Notes: generated by a model not told the origin, from the sequence alone. DNA of 64,000 nucleotides from Streptococcus oralis (GCF_003943415.1 NZ_RJPK01000001.1:1-64000); one strand, 5' to 3'. Positions 43,326-54,065 are shown, numbered from the stretch's first letter. Made by a program: numbers and translations.

Positions 43326-43585
43326 TGATTTTTCTAATTCGTCTGATCCAAAATGCAGTGAATATCTATTCCCTGCTTTTGTTAATCTATGCACTCCTCT
43401 CTTGGTTTCCAAATTCTTACGGTAGTTCACTAGAACGTTTACTGGAAAAACTGATTAGACCGATTGTTGATCCACTTCGCCGTTTACCTTTACAATTTGG
43501 AGGTTTGGATTTATCCATTTGGCTGGCGATCTTAATCGTCCGTTTTTTGGGTGACAGCTTGATTCGTTTCTTGTTGATAATATGA
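43325..43585 (+). CDS. ylmG: YggT/YlmG family membrane protein
   Basis: An 86-residue protein with two membrane helices around the family motif ALLSWFPNSYGSSLERLLEKL, then IRPIVDPLRRLPLQFGGLDLS. Linked to the septum and membrane organisation in other bacteria. Start is the TAATG overlap with sepF; its stop overlaps the next start. Confidence 0.92.
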   Translation: MIFLIRLIQNAVNIYSLLLLIYALLSWFPNSYGSSLERLLEKLIRPIVDPLRRLPLQFGGLDLSIWLAILIVRFLGDSLIRFLLII

Positions 43586-44373
43586 TGACAACTAAAGCGA
43601 TTTACCAGCACTTTTCACTTGATGATGCTCCCTTTATTGATAAGGGATTAGAGTGGATCAAGCGGGTGGAAGATACTTATACTCCTGTCCTCACTGCTTT
43701 TGTCAACCCGCATCAGGAACATATATTGAAAGTTTTGGCTGGGACCTATGGACTGGGCTGTGTGAGTAGCGGAGAATATATCCATACGGAATTTGTCCGT
43801 GTCCTTCTATATCCAGACTATTTCAGTCCGACACTGTCAGATTTTGAAATGGCATTGCTAGAAATCCGTTATCCAAGTAGATTTGAACAGCTAACACATG
43901 CAAAGATTTTGGGGACAATCATCAATCAACTAGGAATTGATCGTAAGCTCTTTGGTGATATCTTGGTAGATGAAAAGAGAGCACAGATTTTTGTCAATCG
44001 TGATTTTATCCCTCTGTTTCAGGACGGGATACAACAGATTGCCAGACTACCTGTGTCGCTGGAGGAATGTCCTTTCACCGATAAAATCATATCTGAGATC
44101 AATTATCAAGAACAAGAGATTTTGATTTCCAGTTTTCGTTTGGATGCCCTCTTATCAAGTGCCTTGAAATTATCCAGAAAGCAGGCTAGTCAACTCATAG
44201 AGAAAAAATCTGTTCAGGTAAACTACCACCCCATTGAAAAATTAGATTATCTAGTAGCTGTAGGGGATTTGATTAGTGTGAGAAAGTTTGGTCGTCTGAA
44301 GATTGTCAAAGAAAATGGGCAAACTAAAAGGGATAAGATAAAACTGACTATCCAATTATTATTAAGTAAGTGA
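43582..44373 (+). CDS. ylmH: YlmH family S4-domain RNA-binding protein
   Basis: A 263-residue protein with an N-terminal YlmH domain (HFSLDDAPFIDKGLEWIKRVED) and a C-terminal S4 domain (FRLDALLSSALKLSRKQASQLIEKKSVQVNY). S4 proteins of this type bind ribosomal RNA or peptidyl-tRNA on stalled ribosomes. Two ATGs at 43582 and 43585 are both possible. It overlaps ylmG by 4 bases and is followed 8 bases later by divIVA. Confidence 0.92.
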   Translation: MMTTKAIYQHFSLDDAPFIDKGLEWIKRVEDTYTPVLTAFVNPHQEHILKVLAGTYGLGCVSSGEYIHTEFVRVLLYPDYFSPTLSDFEMALLEIRYPSRFEQLTHAKILGTIINQLGIDRKLFGDILVDEKRAQIFVNRDFIPLFQDGIQQIARLPVSLEECPFTDKIISEINYQEQEILISSFRLDALLSSALKLSRKQASQLIEKKSVQVNYHPIEKLDYLVAVGDLISVRKFGRLKIVKENGQTKRDKIKLTIQLLLSK

Positions 44374-44381
44374 GGAAAAGT

Positions 44382-45266
44382 ATGCCAATTACATCATTAG
44401 AAATTAAAGATAAAACCTTTTCTACGAAATTCAGAGGGTTTGATCCAGAAGAAGTAGATGAATTTCTTGATATTGTTGTTCGTGATTACGAGGACTTAGT
44501 TCGCAATAATCACGAAATGGAAAGACACATTAGAAGTTTAGAAGAGCGCTTGTCTTACTTTGATGAGATGAAGGATTCGTTGAGCCAGTCTGTTTTGATT
44601 GCTCAAGATACGGCTGAACGTGTAAAGCAAGCTGCTCAAGAGCGCTCAAACAATATTATTCAACAGGCTGAGCAAGATGCCCAGCGCCTCCTTGAAGAGG
44701 CAAAGTACAAGGCTAATGAAATCCTACGTCTGGCAACAGATAATGCTAAGAAAGTAGCTGTTGAGACAGAGGAATTGAAAAACAAAAGCCGTGTATTTCA
44801 TCAACGTCTCAAATCTACGATTGAGAGCCAGTTGGCAATTGTCGAATCTTCAGATTGGGAAGACATTCTTCGTCCGACTGCGACTTATCTCCAAACAAGT
44901 GATGAAGCCTTTAAGGAAGTTGTAGGAGAGGTCTTGGGAGAAGCTGTTCCTTCGCAACCAGAAGAAGAGCCGATTGATGTGACTCGCCAATTTTCACCTG
45001 AAGAAATGGCTGAGTTACAAGCCCGCATCGAAGCAGGTAACAAAGAATTAGCTGAGTTTGAAGCTCAGCAGGCTAACAGTCAAGCGGAAAATCCTGTGTT
45101 AGACATCGATACGCTTGTAGAAGAGATACAGTCTCATTCAGTTGAGCCACAACATGAGGATTCAGAAATCGTGACAGAGTATTTCTCAGTATCGCCATCA
45201 GCAACTGGAACTGCTTCTTCAACTACTAGACATGAAGCACAACAAGAATCCGTTACAATATTATAA
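44382..45266 (+). CDS. divIVA: Cell division protein DivIVA
   Basis: A 294-residue protein. N-terminal lipid-binding domain MPITSLEIKDKTFSTKFRGF, DPEEVDEFLDIVVRDYEDL, then a long parallel coiled coil to about residue 165, and an acidic, Q/E-rich tail. It marks the negatively curved septum and poles and helps regulate peripheral growth through StkP. The start is taken at 44382 because GAGGAAAAG lies before it and it gives the family N-terminus. Confidence 0.96.
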   Translation: MPITSLEIKDKTFSTKFRGFDPEEVDEFLDIVVRDYEDLVRNNHEMERHIRSLEERLSYFDEMKDSLSQSVLIAQDTAERVKQAAQERSNNIIQQAEQDAQRLLEEAKYKANEILRLATDNAKKVAVETEELKNKSRVFHQRLKSTIESQLAIVESSDWEDILRPTATYLQTSDEAFKEVVGEVLGEAVPSQPEEEPIDVTRQFSPEEMAELQARIEAGNKELAEFEAQQANSQAENPVLDIDTLVEEIQSHSVEPQHEDSEIVTEYFSVSPSATGTASSTTRHEAQQESVTIL

Positions 45267-45274
45267 GAAATAAA

Positions 45275-45494
45275 TGTGAGAACAAGATCTAACCAACTAT
45301 ATTTCCAGCGAGTAGGAGACGGTGTGAGTCCTGCAATCCCTAGTGGTGAGATTATCCTCTCAAGCAATCCAGTCTGAAATTAGTAAGGCTGGACGTTTCC
45401 CACGTTACGGGACAAGAGGGGAAAAGACAAAGTCTTTTTCCGAACAAAGGTGGTACCACGATTTTCGTCCTTTTTAGCGATTCGTGGTTTTTAA
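45275..45494 (+). promoter_or_regulatory. T-box leader of ileS
   Basis: GTGAGAACAAGATC, a stem I with GAGTAGGAGACGG and GTGAGATTATCCTCTC (two Ile codons, ATT at 45351-45353 and ATC at 45354-45356, in the specifier region), AAGAGGGGAAAAG, and the T-box core AAGGTGGTACCACG at 45447-45460. Uncharged tRNA-Ile should bind and favour the antiterminator over the terminator (CCACGA / TCGTGG). Confidence 0.9.
45455..45494 (+). terminator. Conditional terminator of the ileS T-box
   Basis: ACCACGA near 45455 pairs with TCGTGGT near 45482, followed by TTTTT; it competes with the antiterminator in the T-box core. Confidence 0.85.
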
Positions 45495-45520
45495 TTTGTC
45501 TATATAATAAAGGAGATATA

Positions 45521-48313
45521 ATGAAACTCAAAGATACCCTAAATCTTGGAAAAACTGAATTTCCAATGCGTGCTGGACTTCCTACTAAAGAACCAATCTG
45601 GCAAAAGGAATGGGAAGATGCAAAACTTTACCAACGCCGTCAAGAATTGAACCAGGGAAAACCGCATTTCACCTTGCATGATGGACCTCCTTATGCAAAC
45701 GGAAATATCCACGTTGGACACGCTATGAACAAGATTTCTAAAGATATTATTGTTCGTTCTAAGTCTATGTCAGGTTTTTATGCGCCTTATATTCCAGGTT
45801 GGGATACACATGGTCTGCCAATCGAGCAAGTTTTGGCGAAACAAGGTGTCAAACGTAAAGAAATGGACTTGGTTGAGTACTTGAAACTTTGCCGTGACTA
45901 TGCTCTTTCTCAAGTAGATAAGCAACGCGAAGACTTTAAACGTTTAGGTGTTTCTGGTGACTGGGAAAATCCTTATGTGACCTTGACTCCAGACTATGAA
46001 GCGGCTCAAATCCGTGTCTTTGGTGAAATGGCTAAAAAAGGCTATATCTACCGTGGTGCCAAGCCAGTTTACTGGTCATGGTCATCTGAGTCAGCCCTTG
46101 CAGAAGCGGAAATTGAATACCATGACTTGGTTTCAACTTCTCTTTACTATGCTAATAAGGTTAAAGATGGCAAAGGTGTTCTAGACACTGATACTTATAT
46201 TGTTGTTTGGACAACAACTCCATTTACCATCACAGCTTCTCGTGGTTTGACAGTTGGAGCGGATATTGATTATGTATTGGTACAACCAGCTGGCGAAGCT
46301 CGTAAGTTTGTAGTTGCTTCAGAATTGTTGAATAGTTTGTCTGAAAAGTTTGGCTGGGCTGATGTTCAAGTTTTGGCGACTTATCGTGGTCAAGAATTGA
46401 ACCACATCGTGACAGTTCACCCATGGGATACAGCAGTAGATGAACTGGTGATCCTTGGTGACCACGTTACAACAGACTCTGGTACTGGTATCGTCCATAC
46501 AGCCCCTGGTTTTGGTGAGGATGACTACAATGTCGGTGTTGCCAACGGTCTTGAAGTTGCTGTAACGGTTAATGAACGCGGTATCATGATGGCAAATGCA
46601 GGTGCTGAGTTCGAAGGTCAATTTTACGACAAGGTGGTACCAACTGTTATCGAGAAACTTGGTAATCTTCTCCTTGCCCAAGAAGAAATCTCTCACTCCT
46701 ATCCATTTGACTGGCGTACCAAGAAACCAATCATCTGGCGTGCAGTGCCACAATGGTTTGCTTCTGTATCAAAATTCCGCCAAGAAATCTTGGATGAAAT
46801 TGAAAAAGTGAAATTCCATTCAGAATGGGGTAAAGTGCGTCTTTACAATATGATTCGTGACCGTGGCGACTGGGTTATCTCTCGTCAACGTGCTTGGGGA
46901 GTTCCACTTCCTATCTTCTATGCAGAAGACGGCACACCAATCATGACTGCTGAAACGATCGAGCACGTGGCTCGACTCTTTGAGGAACACGGTTCAATCA
47001 TTTGGTGGGAACGTGATGCCAAAGACCTCTTGCCAGAAGGATTTACCCATCCAGGTTCACCAAATGGCGAGTTCAAGAAAGAAACAGACATCATGGACGT
47101 TTGGTTTGACTCAGGTTCATCATGGAATGGAGTGGTGGTCAACCGTCCAGAACTCAAATACCCAGCAGATCTTTACCTGGAAGGTTCTGACCAATACCGT
47201 GGTTGGTTCAACTCATCGCTTATCACATCTGTTGCCAACCATGGCGTGGCTCCTTACAAACAAATCTTATCACAAGGTTTTGCCCTTGATGGTAAAGGTG
47301 AGAAGATGTCTAAATCCCTTGGAAATACGATTGCTCCAAGCGATGTAGAAAAACAATTTGGTGCGGAAATCTTGCGCCTCTGGGTAACAAGTGTTGACTC
47401 AAGCAACGACGTGCGTATCTCTATGGATATCTTGAGCCAAGTCTCTGAAACCTACCGTAAGATTCGTAACACTCTTCGTTTCTTGATTGCCAACACTTCT
47501 GACTTTAACCCAGTTGAGGATACTGTAGCGTACCCAGAGCTTCGTTCTGTTGATAAGTACATGACTATCCGCTTTAACCAGCTTGTTAAGACTATTCGTG
47601 AAGCCTATGCTGACTTCGAATTCTTGACTATCTACAAGGCCTTGGTGAACTTTATCAATGTTGATTTGTCAGCCTTCTACCTTGACTTTGCTAAAGACGT
47701 TGTCTACATCGAAGGTGCAAAATCACTCGAACGCCGTCAAATGCAGACTGTCTTCTATGACATCCTTGTTAAAATCACCAAACTCTTGACACCAATCCTT
47801 CCTCATACTGCGGAAGAAATCTGGTCATATCTTGAGTTTGAAGCTGAAGACTTCGTTCAATTGTCAGAATTACCAGAAGCTCAAACCTTTGCTAACCAAG
47901 AAGAAATCTTGGATACATGGGCAGCTTTCATGGACTTCCGTGGACAAGCTCAAAAAGCCTTGGAAGAAGCTCGTAATGCAAAAGTTATCGGGAAATCACT
48001 CGAAGCTCACTTGACAGTTTATCCAAATGAAGTCGTGAAAACTCTTCTTGGAGCGGTGGATAGTAATGTAGCTCAACTCTTGATCGTGTCAGACTTGACT
48101 ATTGCAGAAGGACCAGCTCCAGAAGGCGCAGTTAGCTTTGAGGATGTTGCCTTCACAGTTGAACGCGCTGCAGGTGAAGTTTGTGACCGTTGCCGTCGTA
48201 TCGATCCAACTACTGCTGAACGCAGTTACCATGCAGTTATCTGTGACCACTGTGCAAGCATCGTAGAAGAAAACTTTGCGGATGCAGTCGCAGAAGGATT
48301 TGAAGCGAAATAA
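45521..48313 (+). CDS. ileS: Isoleucyl-tRNA synthetase
   Basis: A 930-residue class Ia synthetase. HIGH motif in [16 protein letters not shown], editing domain ([30 protein letters not shown]), KMSKS in [12 protein letters not shown], anticodon-binding helices, and a C-terminal zinc-binding end (CDRCRR ... CDHC). It charges tRNA-Ile. GGAGA precedes the ATG. Transcription is controlled by the T-box leader just upstream. Confidence 0.98.
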   Translation: MKLKDTLNLGKTEFPMRAGLPTKEPIWQKEWEDAKLYQRRQELNQGKPHFTLHDGPPYANGNIHVGHAMNKISKDIIVRSKSMSGFYAPYIPGWDTHGLPIEQVLAKQGVKRKEMDLVEYLKLCRDYALSQVDKQREDFKRLGVSGDWENPYVTLTPDYEAAQIRVFGEMAKKGYIYRGAKPVYWSWSSESALAEAEIEYHDLVSTSLYYANKVKDGKGVLDTDTYIVVWTTTPFTITASRGLTVGADIDYVLVQPAGEARKFVVASELLNSLSEKFGWADVQVLATYRGQELNHIVTVHPWDTAVDELVILGDHVTTDSGTGIVHTAPGFGEDDYNVGVANGLEVAVTVNERGIMMANAGAEFEGQFYDKVVPTVIEKLGNLLLAQEEISHSYPFDWRTKKPIIWRAVPQWFASVSKFRQEILDEIEKVKFHSEWGKVRLYNMIRDRGDWVISRQRAWGVPLPIFYAEDGTPIMTAETIEHVARLFEEHGSIIWWERDAKDLLPEGFTHPGSPNGEFKKETDIMDVWFDSGSSWNGVVVNRPELKYPADLYLEGSDQYRGWFNSSLITSVANHGVAPYKQILSQGFALDGKGEKMSKSLGNTIAPSDVEKQFGAEILRLWVTSVDSSNDVRISMDILSQVSETYRKIRNTLRFLIANTSDFNPVEDTVAYPELRSVDKYMTIRFNQLVKTIREAYADFEFLTIYKALVNFINVDLSAFYLDFAKDVVYIEGAKSLERRQMQTVFYDILVKITKLLTPILPHTAEEIWSYLEFEAEDFVQLSELPEAQTFANQEEILDTWAAFMDFRGQAQKALEEARNAKVIGKSLEAHLTVYPNEVVKTLLGAVDSNVAQLLIVSDLTIAEGPAPEGAVSFEDVAFTVERAAGEVCDRCRRIDPTTAERSYHAVICDHCASIVEENFADAVAEGFEAK

Positions 48314-48343
48314 TCAGAATAGACTGAGAAAGGTCGCTAAAAT

Positions 48344-48400
48344 CATAAAAACGCGTAATATCAAGAGTTCAAGTGCTTTGATATTATGCGTTTTATCATG
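48344..48400. terminator. Palindromic hairpin element after ileS (copy 1 of 3)
   Basis: CATAAAAACGCGTAATATCAA and its complement TTGATATTATGCGTTTTATCATG around a 12-base loop. Two related copies are at 59164 and 61124. Likely bidirectional terminator. Confidence 0.8.
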
Positions 48401-48639
48401 GGAAAATTTACTAGTCCATTTCCTCAAATGAAGTTCTTCCTGGCCTGTCCGTGTAGATAATTAACATAATCAACTATTCAGTTTTCTCATAATTTTATAT
48501 TTCCACTAATTATAAAGAGACTATAGAACTTAAAATTATTTTTTGAAAATCAATATTTATTATAAAATTTTATAAGACTGTTTAATTTTTAGATAAATTA
48601 TGATTGAATAATACCTATAAAAATTTTAAGGAGATTATT
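48401..48639. other. A+T-rich intergenic region
   Basis: About 240 bases with no ORF. The stretch 48530-48600 is very A/T-rich and may hold the promoter of the next gene, but no box is convincing. AAGGAG at 48628-48633 is the ribosome site of the 48640 gene. Confidence 0.4.
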
Positions 48640-49020
48640 ATGAAAACAAATACACTTGCTCGTGTAAACGCTATTTTTGGTCTTATTTCAGGAATTGTAT
48701 TGCTTTTAGGGCCAGTCATCATGTTTATCATGGCTATTGGAGCTGCTGCGGCAACTGAAGACGCAGATGTAACGGTTGGGACATTGACAGGGCTCTCAAT
48801 TATTTTGTCATTGGTTAAAATTGCTGTTTTAGTATTGGGAATTGTGGCTATAGTTTATTATAAAGATGATGAACGTGTTACGAATGCACCTTCTGTTTTG
48901 CTCATTGTAGGTGGTGCGGTCGGCTTGATTCCATTTTTGGGATGGGTAGGTGGAATTTTAACCATTATTGGTGGTTCACTTTACTTTGGAACATTGAAAA
49001 AATTTGTAATTGAAGAGTAG
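48640..49020 (+). CDS. Small membrane protein, DUF4064-like
   Basis: A 126-residue protein with about four hydrophobic helices (IFGLISGIVLLLGPVIMFIMAIGAAAA; LSIILSLVKIAVLVLGIVAIVYY; VLLIVGGAVGLIPFLGWVGGILTIIGGSL). Glycine-rich turns before the last helix fit DUF4064-type proteins. Function unknown. The ATG at 48640 has AAGGAG 6 bases upstream; earlier in-frame codons lack one. It is a single gene. Confidence 0.72.
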   Translation: MKTNTLARVNAIFGLISGIVLLLGPVIMFIMAIGAAAATEDADVTVGTLTGLSIILSLVKIAVLVLGIVAIVYYKDDERVTNAPSVLLIVGGAVGLIPFLGWVGGILTIIGGSLYFGTLKKFVIEE

Positions 49021-49087
49021 TAGTTTTCCAATTATTTGGACGGGACTATTTCATCGTCTATCGAGAACAATTATGATAGTGTGATAA

Positions 49088-49117
49088 AGAGAAGACTGAT
49101 AAGCTCTTCTCTTTTTA
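49088..49117 (+). terminator. Terminator before gpmA
   Basis: AGAGAAGA / TCTTCTCT stem with a 9-base loop and T5. Confidence 0.8.
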
Positions 49118-49209
49118 GTTGATTTTGACTAGCTTTTTTGTGAAAAATTGTGTAAAATAGAATAGATAAACGAGGGGAAACCTCGAAAAATAAAAGGAGA
49201 ATCCATCTA

Positions 49210-49902
49210 ATGGTAAAATTGGTTTTTGCTCGCCACGGTGAGTCTGAATGGAACAAAGCTAACCTTTTCACTGGTTGGGCTGATGTTGATTTGTCTGAAA
49301 AAGGAACACAACAAGCGATTGACGCTGGTAAATTGATCAAAGAAGCTGGTATCGAATTTGACCAAGCTTACACTTCAGTATTGAAACGTGCGATCAAAAC
49401 TACAAACTTGGCTCTTGAAGCTGCTGACCAATTGTGGGTTCCAGTTGAAAAATCATGGCGCTTGAACGAACGTCACTACGGTGGGTTGACTGGTAAAAAC
49501 AAGGCTGAAGCTGCTGAACAATTTGGTGATGAGCAAGTACACATCTGGCGTCGTTCATACGATGTATTGCCTCCAAACATGGACCGTGACGATGAGCACT
49601 CAGCGCACACTGACCGTCGTTACGCTTCACTTGACGACTCAGTTATCCCAGATGCTGAAAACTTGAAAGTAACTTTGGAACGTGCCCTTCCATTCTGGGA
49701 AGATAAAATCGCTCCAGCTCTTAAAGATGGTAAAAACGTATTTGTAGGAGCTCACGGTAACTCAATCCGTGCCCTTGTAAAACACATCAAACGCTTGTCA
49801 GATGACGAAATCATGGACGTGGAAATCCCTAACTTCCCACCATTGGTATTCGAATTTGATGAAAAATTGAACGTAGTTGCTGAATACTACCTTGGAAAAT
49901 AA
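49210..49902 (+). CDS. gpmA: 2,3-bisphosphoglycerate-dependent phosphoglycerate mutase
   Basis: A 230-residue histidine phosphatase-fold mutase. [20 protein letters not shown] contains the phospho-histidine (RHG), with [23 protein letters not shown] and [14 protein letters not shown] carrying the second histidine. It interconverts 3- and 2-phosphoglycerate in glycolysis. Codon use is strongly biased as in highly expressed genes. GGAGA precedes the ATG; terminator 49914-49940. Confidence 0.98.
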   Translation: MVKLVFARHGESEWNKANLFTGWADVDLSEKGTQQAIDAGKLIKEAGIEFDQAYTSVLKRAIKTTNLALEAADQLWVPVEKSWRLNERHYGGLTGKNKAEAAEQFGDEQVHIWRRSYDVLPPNMDRDDEHSAHTDRRYASLDDSVIPDAENLKVTLERALPFWEDKIAPALKDGKNVFVGAHGNSIRALVKHIKRLSDDEIMDVEIPNFPPLVFEFDEKLNVVAEYYLGK

Positions 49903-49913
49903 TCTATAAACAG

Positions 49914-49940
49914 AAAGCCTAGGAATTCCTAGGCTTTTTT
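49914..49940 (+). terminator. gpmA terminator
   Basis: AAAGCCTAGGAATTCCTAGG palindrome closing with CTTTTTT. Confidence 0.92.
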
Positions 49941-50025
49941 GTGTTTGCTTCTAGTTTTCAACTAGTTAAAAAAGCGTTATAATGATAGTAAAGAGTGACT
50001 TGATTGTAAGAAAGAGGGAAGGACG

Positions 50026-50727
50026 ATGGCCTATATTGAAATGAAACACAGCTACAAGCGTTACCAGGTTGGGGATACGGAGATTGTGGCTAATCGTGAT
50101 GTGAATTTTGAAATTGAAAAGGGGGAGCTGGTTATTATCCTTGGTGCTTCTGGTGCTGGAAAGTCAACGGTTCTCAATCTCCTAGGAGGTATGGATACCA
50201 ATGATGAGGGAGAGATTTGGATTGATGGTGCTAATATTGCTGACTACAATTCCCACCAACGAACAAACTATCGTCGAGATGATGTGGGCTTTGTTTTTCA
50301 GTTTTACAATCTAGTCTCCAATCTGACAGCTAAGGAAAACGTAGAGTTGGCCTCAGAAATTGTAGCTGATGCCTTGGATCCTGAGCAGGTCTTGACAGAC
50401 GTAGGTCTGGCTCATCGGCTCAATAACTTTCCAGCCCAGCTTTCTGGAGGAGAGCAACAGCGAGTCTCCATCGCACGTGCTGTAGCCAAAAATCCTAAAA
50501 TTCTCCTCTGTGATGAACCGACAGGTGCCTTGGATTACCAGACGGGGAAGCAAGTCTTGAAAATTCTCCAAGACATGTCTCGTCAAAAAGGAGCAACAGT
50601 GATTATCGTGACCCACAATAGCGCGCTAGCTCCTATTGCAGATCGCGTGATTCACATGCGTGATGCTACGGTTAAGAGCGTAACAATTAATGAGCGTCCA
50701 CAGGATATCGAAATATTGGAGTATTAG
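50026..50727 (+). CDS. ABC transporter ATP-binding protein (MacB/LolD type)
   Basis: A 233-residue ATPase. Walker [11 protein letters not shown]-loop [17 protein letters not shown], signature [14 protein letters not shown], Walker [13 protein letters not shown], and H-loop VTHNSA. The [15 protein letters not shown] Q-loop region is that of mechanotransducing or export ABC systems paired with FtsX-like permeases. It has no binding protein and starts a two-gene unit. Probable export of an antimicrobial, lipid or peptide. Confidence 0.9.
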   Translation: MAYIEMKHSYKRYQVGDTEIVANRDVNFEIEKGELVIILGASGAGKSTVLNLLGGMDTNDEGEIWIDGANIADYNSHQRTNYRRDDVGFVFQFYNLVSNLTAKENVELASEIVADALDPEQVLTDVGLAHRLNNFPAQLSGGEQQRVSIARAVAKNPKILLCDEPTGALDYQTGKQVLKILQDMSRQKGATVIIVTHNSALAPIADRVIHMRDATVKSVTINERPQDIEILEY

Positions 50728-50728
50728 C

Positions 50729-53428
50729 ATGAAAAAAACATACCGAAAAGACTTGCTCCAGTCGGTGACTGCTTCCAAGGGACGCTTTGCTTCTATCCTG
50801 ACCTTGATGATGCTGGGTTCTTTAGCTCTAGTAGGACTCAAAGTGACTAGTCCAAATATGGAACGTACGGCAGAAGATTATCTCCGTAAAGCCAATACCT
50901 TGGATCTGGCAGTGATAGCTGATTATGGCTTGGACAAAGAAGATCAGGACGAACTAAAGACTCTTCAAGGAGCAAGTGTTGAGTTTGGCTATATGGTAGA
51001 CCTAACCGTTGAAAATAGTGAAGAAGCGGTTCGACTTTATTCCAAACCAGAGAGCATTTCAACCTTTCAAGTGACAGAAGGGCGATTGCCAGAGGCTGAT
51101 GGGGAAATTGCTTTGGCTGATTTCTGGAAAGACCGCTATCAGATTGGAGAGACCATTACCTTTACTAAGAAAGAAGAAAAGTCCGTCCTAAAATCCCAAA
51201 CTTTCACCATTTCAGGATTTGTTCAGTCGGGTGAGATGCTTTCTCAAGAAGACTTGGGAGGAGCTAGTAGTGGAAATGGAAGCTTGGCTGGCTATGGAGT
51301 GATTTTACCCAGTCAGTTTGACTCAGATGTTTATAGCATTGCGCGTGTGCGCTATGATGATTTAAAAAATCTGGGTGCTTTTTCATCAGACTATAAGACC
51401 AAACGAACCCAACATCAGGAAGACTTGCAAGACTTGCTAGCTGATAATGGTCAAAAACGATTGACCAGCATCAAATCAAATGGACAAAAGAGCTTGGAAG
51501 ATGGGAAAGAGCAGCTCCAAACAGCAGAAGGTAACCTTCAAAATGGCAAGAGTCAGTTAGAGCAGGCTGAAATTCGCTTGAAAATGCAAGAAGAACAAGC
51601 TACCGCTTTGCCAGAGCCTCAAAAGAGTCAAGCCAAGGAGCAATTGACAAAAGCTAAGGAAGAACTGACGGCTAAAAAAGAAAAACTGGCTCAGACAGAG
51701 AGTGATCTAACTAAGGAAAAAGAGAAGCTAAAACAGCGTCAGAAAGAGCTTGATGAACTGGCAGAGCCGACTTACCATGTTTACAACCGTCAAACCATGC
51801 CAGGTGGTCAAGGCTATCTCATGTACAGTAACGCTTCAGCAAGCATTCGTTCTGTCGGGAATATCTTCCCCGTGGTACTTTATATGGTCGCTGCAATGGT
51901 GACCTTTACAACTATGACTCGCTTTGTGGATGAAGAGCGTACCAATGCCGGTATTTTTAAGGCTCTAGGTTACCGAAATCAAGATATTGTTGCCAAGTTT
52001 GTCCTCTATGGTTTTCTTGCAGGAACTGTGGGAACCATTTTAGGAACGCTTCTTGGACATTATCTCCTTGCAGGCGTGATTTCGGATGTTATAACAGCTG
52101 GGATGGTCGTTGGGAAAAGTCACGAGTATTTCTATTGGTCTTATAGCCTCCTTGCCCTAGCCTTAAGTTGGGTATCCAGTGTCTTGCCCGCTTATCTGGT
52201 GGCGCGGAGGGAATTACACGATGAAACAGCTCAACTTTTGCTTCCCAAACCTCCCGTTAAAGGATCAAAGATTTTGCTGGAGCGTCTGAGCTTTATTTGG
52301 AGTCGTTTGAGTTTTACTCATAAGGTTACGGCGCGAAATATTTTCCGATATAAGCAAAGGATGTTGATGACCATTTTTGGAGTTGCGGGTTCGGTTGCTC
52401 TCCTATTTGCAGGACTTGGCATTCAGTCTTCTGTGGGAGGAGTTGTGGAGCGTCAATTTGAACAAATCCAGCAATACCAGATGATTGTAGCGGAAAAGAG
52501 CAGTGCGACGGAGCAAGAAAAAGCAGATTTAGAAAGTGCCTTGCAAGCTGAATCGATCCACGCTTATCAAAAGATTTACTCTAAATCCATTGAAAAAGAT
52601 TTTAAAGGAAAAGCAGGACTTCAGACCATTACCATAATGGTCACAAGCAGAGAAGACTTCAAGCCCTTTATCGCATTAGAGGAAAATGGGCAAGAGGTGG
52701 AGATCACTGATGGAGCGGTCGTGAGTCAAAAACTAGCCCAACTAGCAGGTGTTAAGGTTGGGGATAAGCTGGAGCTTGATGGGAAGGAAATCAGGGTCGC
52801 GGCTATTTCTGAAAATTATGTTGGACACTTTGTTTATCTCAACCGAGCGACATACGAACAAGTCTACGGCACCAGTCCAAAAGACAATACCTACCTAGTA
52901 AAATTAAAAGATCCAACACCTTCCAATACGGAGAAAGAAGCTGCTACCTTCATGGAAAAACCTGCTGTTTCTGGGGTCGTCCAAAATGCGACGGCCATCC
53001 ATCTCTTTGAATCCGTGGCTAGTTCGCTCAATAAAACCATGGCAATCCTTGTACTTGTTTCCGTCTTGCTAGCCATTGTCATTCTTTACAATCTCACCAA
53101 TATCAATGTCGCAGAGCGTATCCGTGAACTTTCCACTATCAAGGTTCTCGGTTTCCACAATAAAGAAGTGACCCTCTATATCTACCGTGAGACTATGGTG
53201 CTGTCCCTTGTGGGGATTGCTCTCGGTTTGGTAGCTGGGCACTATTTACATCAATTTTTGATCCAAATGATTTCTCCTACCACCATACTCTTTTATCCAC
53301 AAGTCAGCTGGGAAGTCTATGCTCTTCCAATCGTCGCAGTGACTGTAATATTAGCCTTACTAGGTCTCCTTGTCAATCACCACTTGAGAAAAGTGGATAT
53401 GCTCGAAGCCCTGAAATCAGTAGAGTAA
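50729..53428 (+). CDS. FtsX-like ABC transporter permease
   Basis: An 899-residue permease. N-terminal helix near SILTLMMLGSLALVGLKV, a large extracellular domain with a coiled coil of about residues 255-345 (heptads such as LEDGKEQLQTAEGNLQNGKS), FtsX domain one (about 380-510), a second extracellular domain, and FtsX domain two at the C-terminus (LVLVSVLLAIVILYNLTNINVAERIRELSTIKVLG). The start ATG 50729 follows the ATPase stop by 1 base; a start at 50690 would overlap the ATPase. It resembles YtrF/SalY-type proteins with an internal coiled coil; transported substrate unknown. Confidence 0.88.
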   Translation: MKKTYRKDLLQSVTASKGRFASILTLMMLGSLALVGLKVTSPNMERTAEDYLRKANTLDLAVIADYGLDKEDQDELKTLQGASVEFGYMVDLTVENSEEAVRLYSKPESISTFQVTEGRLPEADGEIALADFWKDRYQIGETITFTKKEEKSVLKSQTFTISGFVQSGEMLSQEDLGGASSGNGSLAGYGVILPSQFDSDVYSIARVRYDDLKNLGAFSSDYKTKRTQHQEDLQDLLADNGQKRLTSIKSNGQKSLEDGKEQLQTAEGNLQNGKSQLEQAEIRLKMQEEQATALPEPQKSQAKEQLTKAKEELTAKKEKLAQTESDLTKEKEKLKQRQKELDELAEPTYHVYNRQTMPGGQGYLMYSNASASIRSVGNIFPVVLYMVAAMVTFTTMTRFVDEERTNAGIFKALGYRNQDIVAKFVLYGFLAGTVGTILGTLLGHYLLAGVISDVITAGMVVGKSHEYFYWSYSLLALALSWVSSVLPAYLVARRELHDETAQLLLPKPPVKGSKILLERLSFIWSRLSFTHKVTARNIFRYKQRMLMTIFGVAGSVALLFAGLGIQSSVGGVVERQFEQIQQYQMIVAEKSSATEQEKADLESALQAESIHAYQKIYSKSIEKDFKGKAGLQTITIMVTSREDFKPFIALEENGQEVEITDGAVVSQKLAQLAGVKVGDKLELDGKEIRVAAISENYVGHFVYLNRATYEQVYGTSPKDNTYLVKLKDPTPSNTEKEAATFMEKPAVSGVVQNATAIHLFESVASSLNKTMAILVLVSVLLAIVILYNLTNINVAERIRELSTIKVLGFHNKEVTLYIYRETMVLSLVGIALGLVAGHYLHQFLIQMISPTTILFYPQVSWEVYALPIVAVTVILALLGLLVNHHLRKVDMLEALKSVE

Positions 53429-53453
53429 TTCACGGTTTTAAACAGTAAATCAG

Positions 53454-53482
53454 TTGACAAAATCTCTGCTTCTTGGTAGAAT
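53454..53482 (+). promoter_or_regulatory. rpsO promoter
   Basis: TTGACA at 53454-53459 and TAGAAT at 53477-53482, spacer 17. The leader to 53572 can fold around GGTTACAGGCATGCCAACC and may hold a S15 autoregulation site, which is common for this gene in Firmicutes, but that is inferred. Confidence 0.75.
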
Positions 53483-53572
53483 AAGAACTGTCGTAAAGAC
53501 AAATAACTTCTTCTTGGTTACAGGCATGCCAACCTGTCACTCGGATGAAGCCAAATAAAAAGGAGAAATATC

Positions 53573-53842
53573 ATGGCAATCTCAAAAGAGAAAAAAAATG
53601 AAATCATCGCACAATATGCACGTCACGAAGGTGATACAGGTTCAGTAGAGGTTCAAGTTGCTGTCCTTACTTGGGAAATCAACCACCTTAACGAACACAT
53701 CAAACAACACAAAAAAGACCACGCTACTTACCGTGGATTGATGAAGAAAATCGGTCGCCGTCGTAACTTGCTTGCATACTTGCGTAAAAACGACGTTAAC
53801 CGTTACCGTGAGTTAATCAACTCTCTAGGACTTCGTCGTTAA
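53573..53842 (+). CDS. rpsO: Ribosomal protein S15
   Basis: An 89-residue S15. [32 protein letters not shown], the [23 protein letters not shown] signature and [11 protein letters not shown]. It binds helices of the 16S platform. Strong AAGGAGA ribosome site and highly biased codon use. Followed at 53951 by its terminator. Confidence 0.98.
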   Translation: MAISKEKKNEIIAQYARHEGDTGSVEVQVAVLTWEINHLNEHIKQHKKDHATYRGLMKKIGRRRNLLAYLRKNDVNRYRELINSLGLRR

Positions 53843-53851
53843 TCTTGCGTC

Positions 53852-53936
53852 TAAAACGTTTCTATACTTCGTTGCCTTCGCCTCGATATACCATCAGTAC
53901 AATCTTCGGCTTGTCGCCTAGTCTATAAACGTTTTA
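53852..53936. repeat. Palindrome-ended repeat, copy A
   Basis: TAAAACGTTTCTATA at the left and TATAAACGTTTTA at the right are inverted arms. The centre has CCTCGATATAC and AGTACAATCTTCGG, which recur at 54066, 54179 and 55433. Confidence 0.6.
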
Positions 53937-53950
53937 TCCAGCAAGAATAA

Positions 53951-53977
53951 AGCTCTCTGATTTCAGAGGGCTTTTTG
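53951..53977 (+). terminator. rpsO terminator
   Basis: AGCTCTCTGA / CAGAGGGCT stem followed by TTTTTG. Confidence 0.88.
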
Positions 53978-54027
53978 TTTTTATCCGCTTGCTTAGGCCG
54001 TGTTCAATTGAGCATATCTTGATAATG

Positions 54028-54056
54028 AAGCTACTCTAAATTGGGTAGCTTTTTTA
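54028..54056 (+). terminator. Orphan terminator hairpin
   Basis: AAGCTAC / GTAGCTT with a 10-base loop and T run; no gene ends here, so it is likely a relic of a lost gene. Confidence 0.7.
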
Positions 54057-54065
54057 CTTTTGTCA

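Noticed and set aside
46319..46753. 144-codon minus-strand ORF inside ileS
   Set aside because: Antisense shadow of the editing domain of ileS.
50026..53428. Bacitracin-type resistance module
   Set aside because: The ABC plus FtsX-like pair resembles BceAB, but the permease has an internal coiled coil and no two-component genes are near, so the specific role was not claimed.
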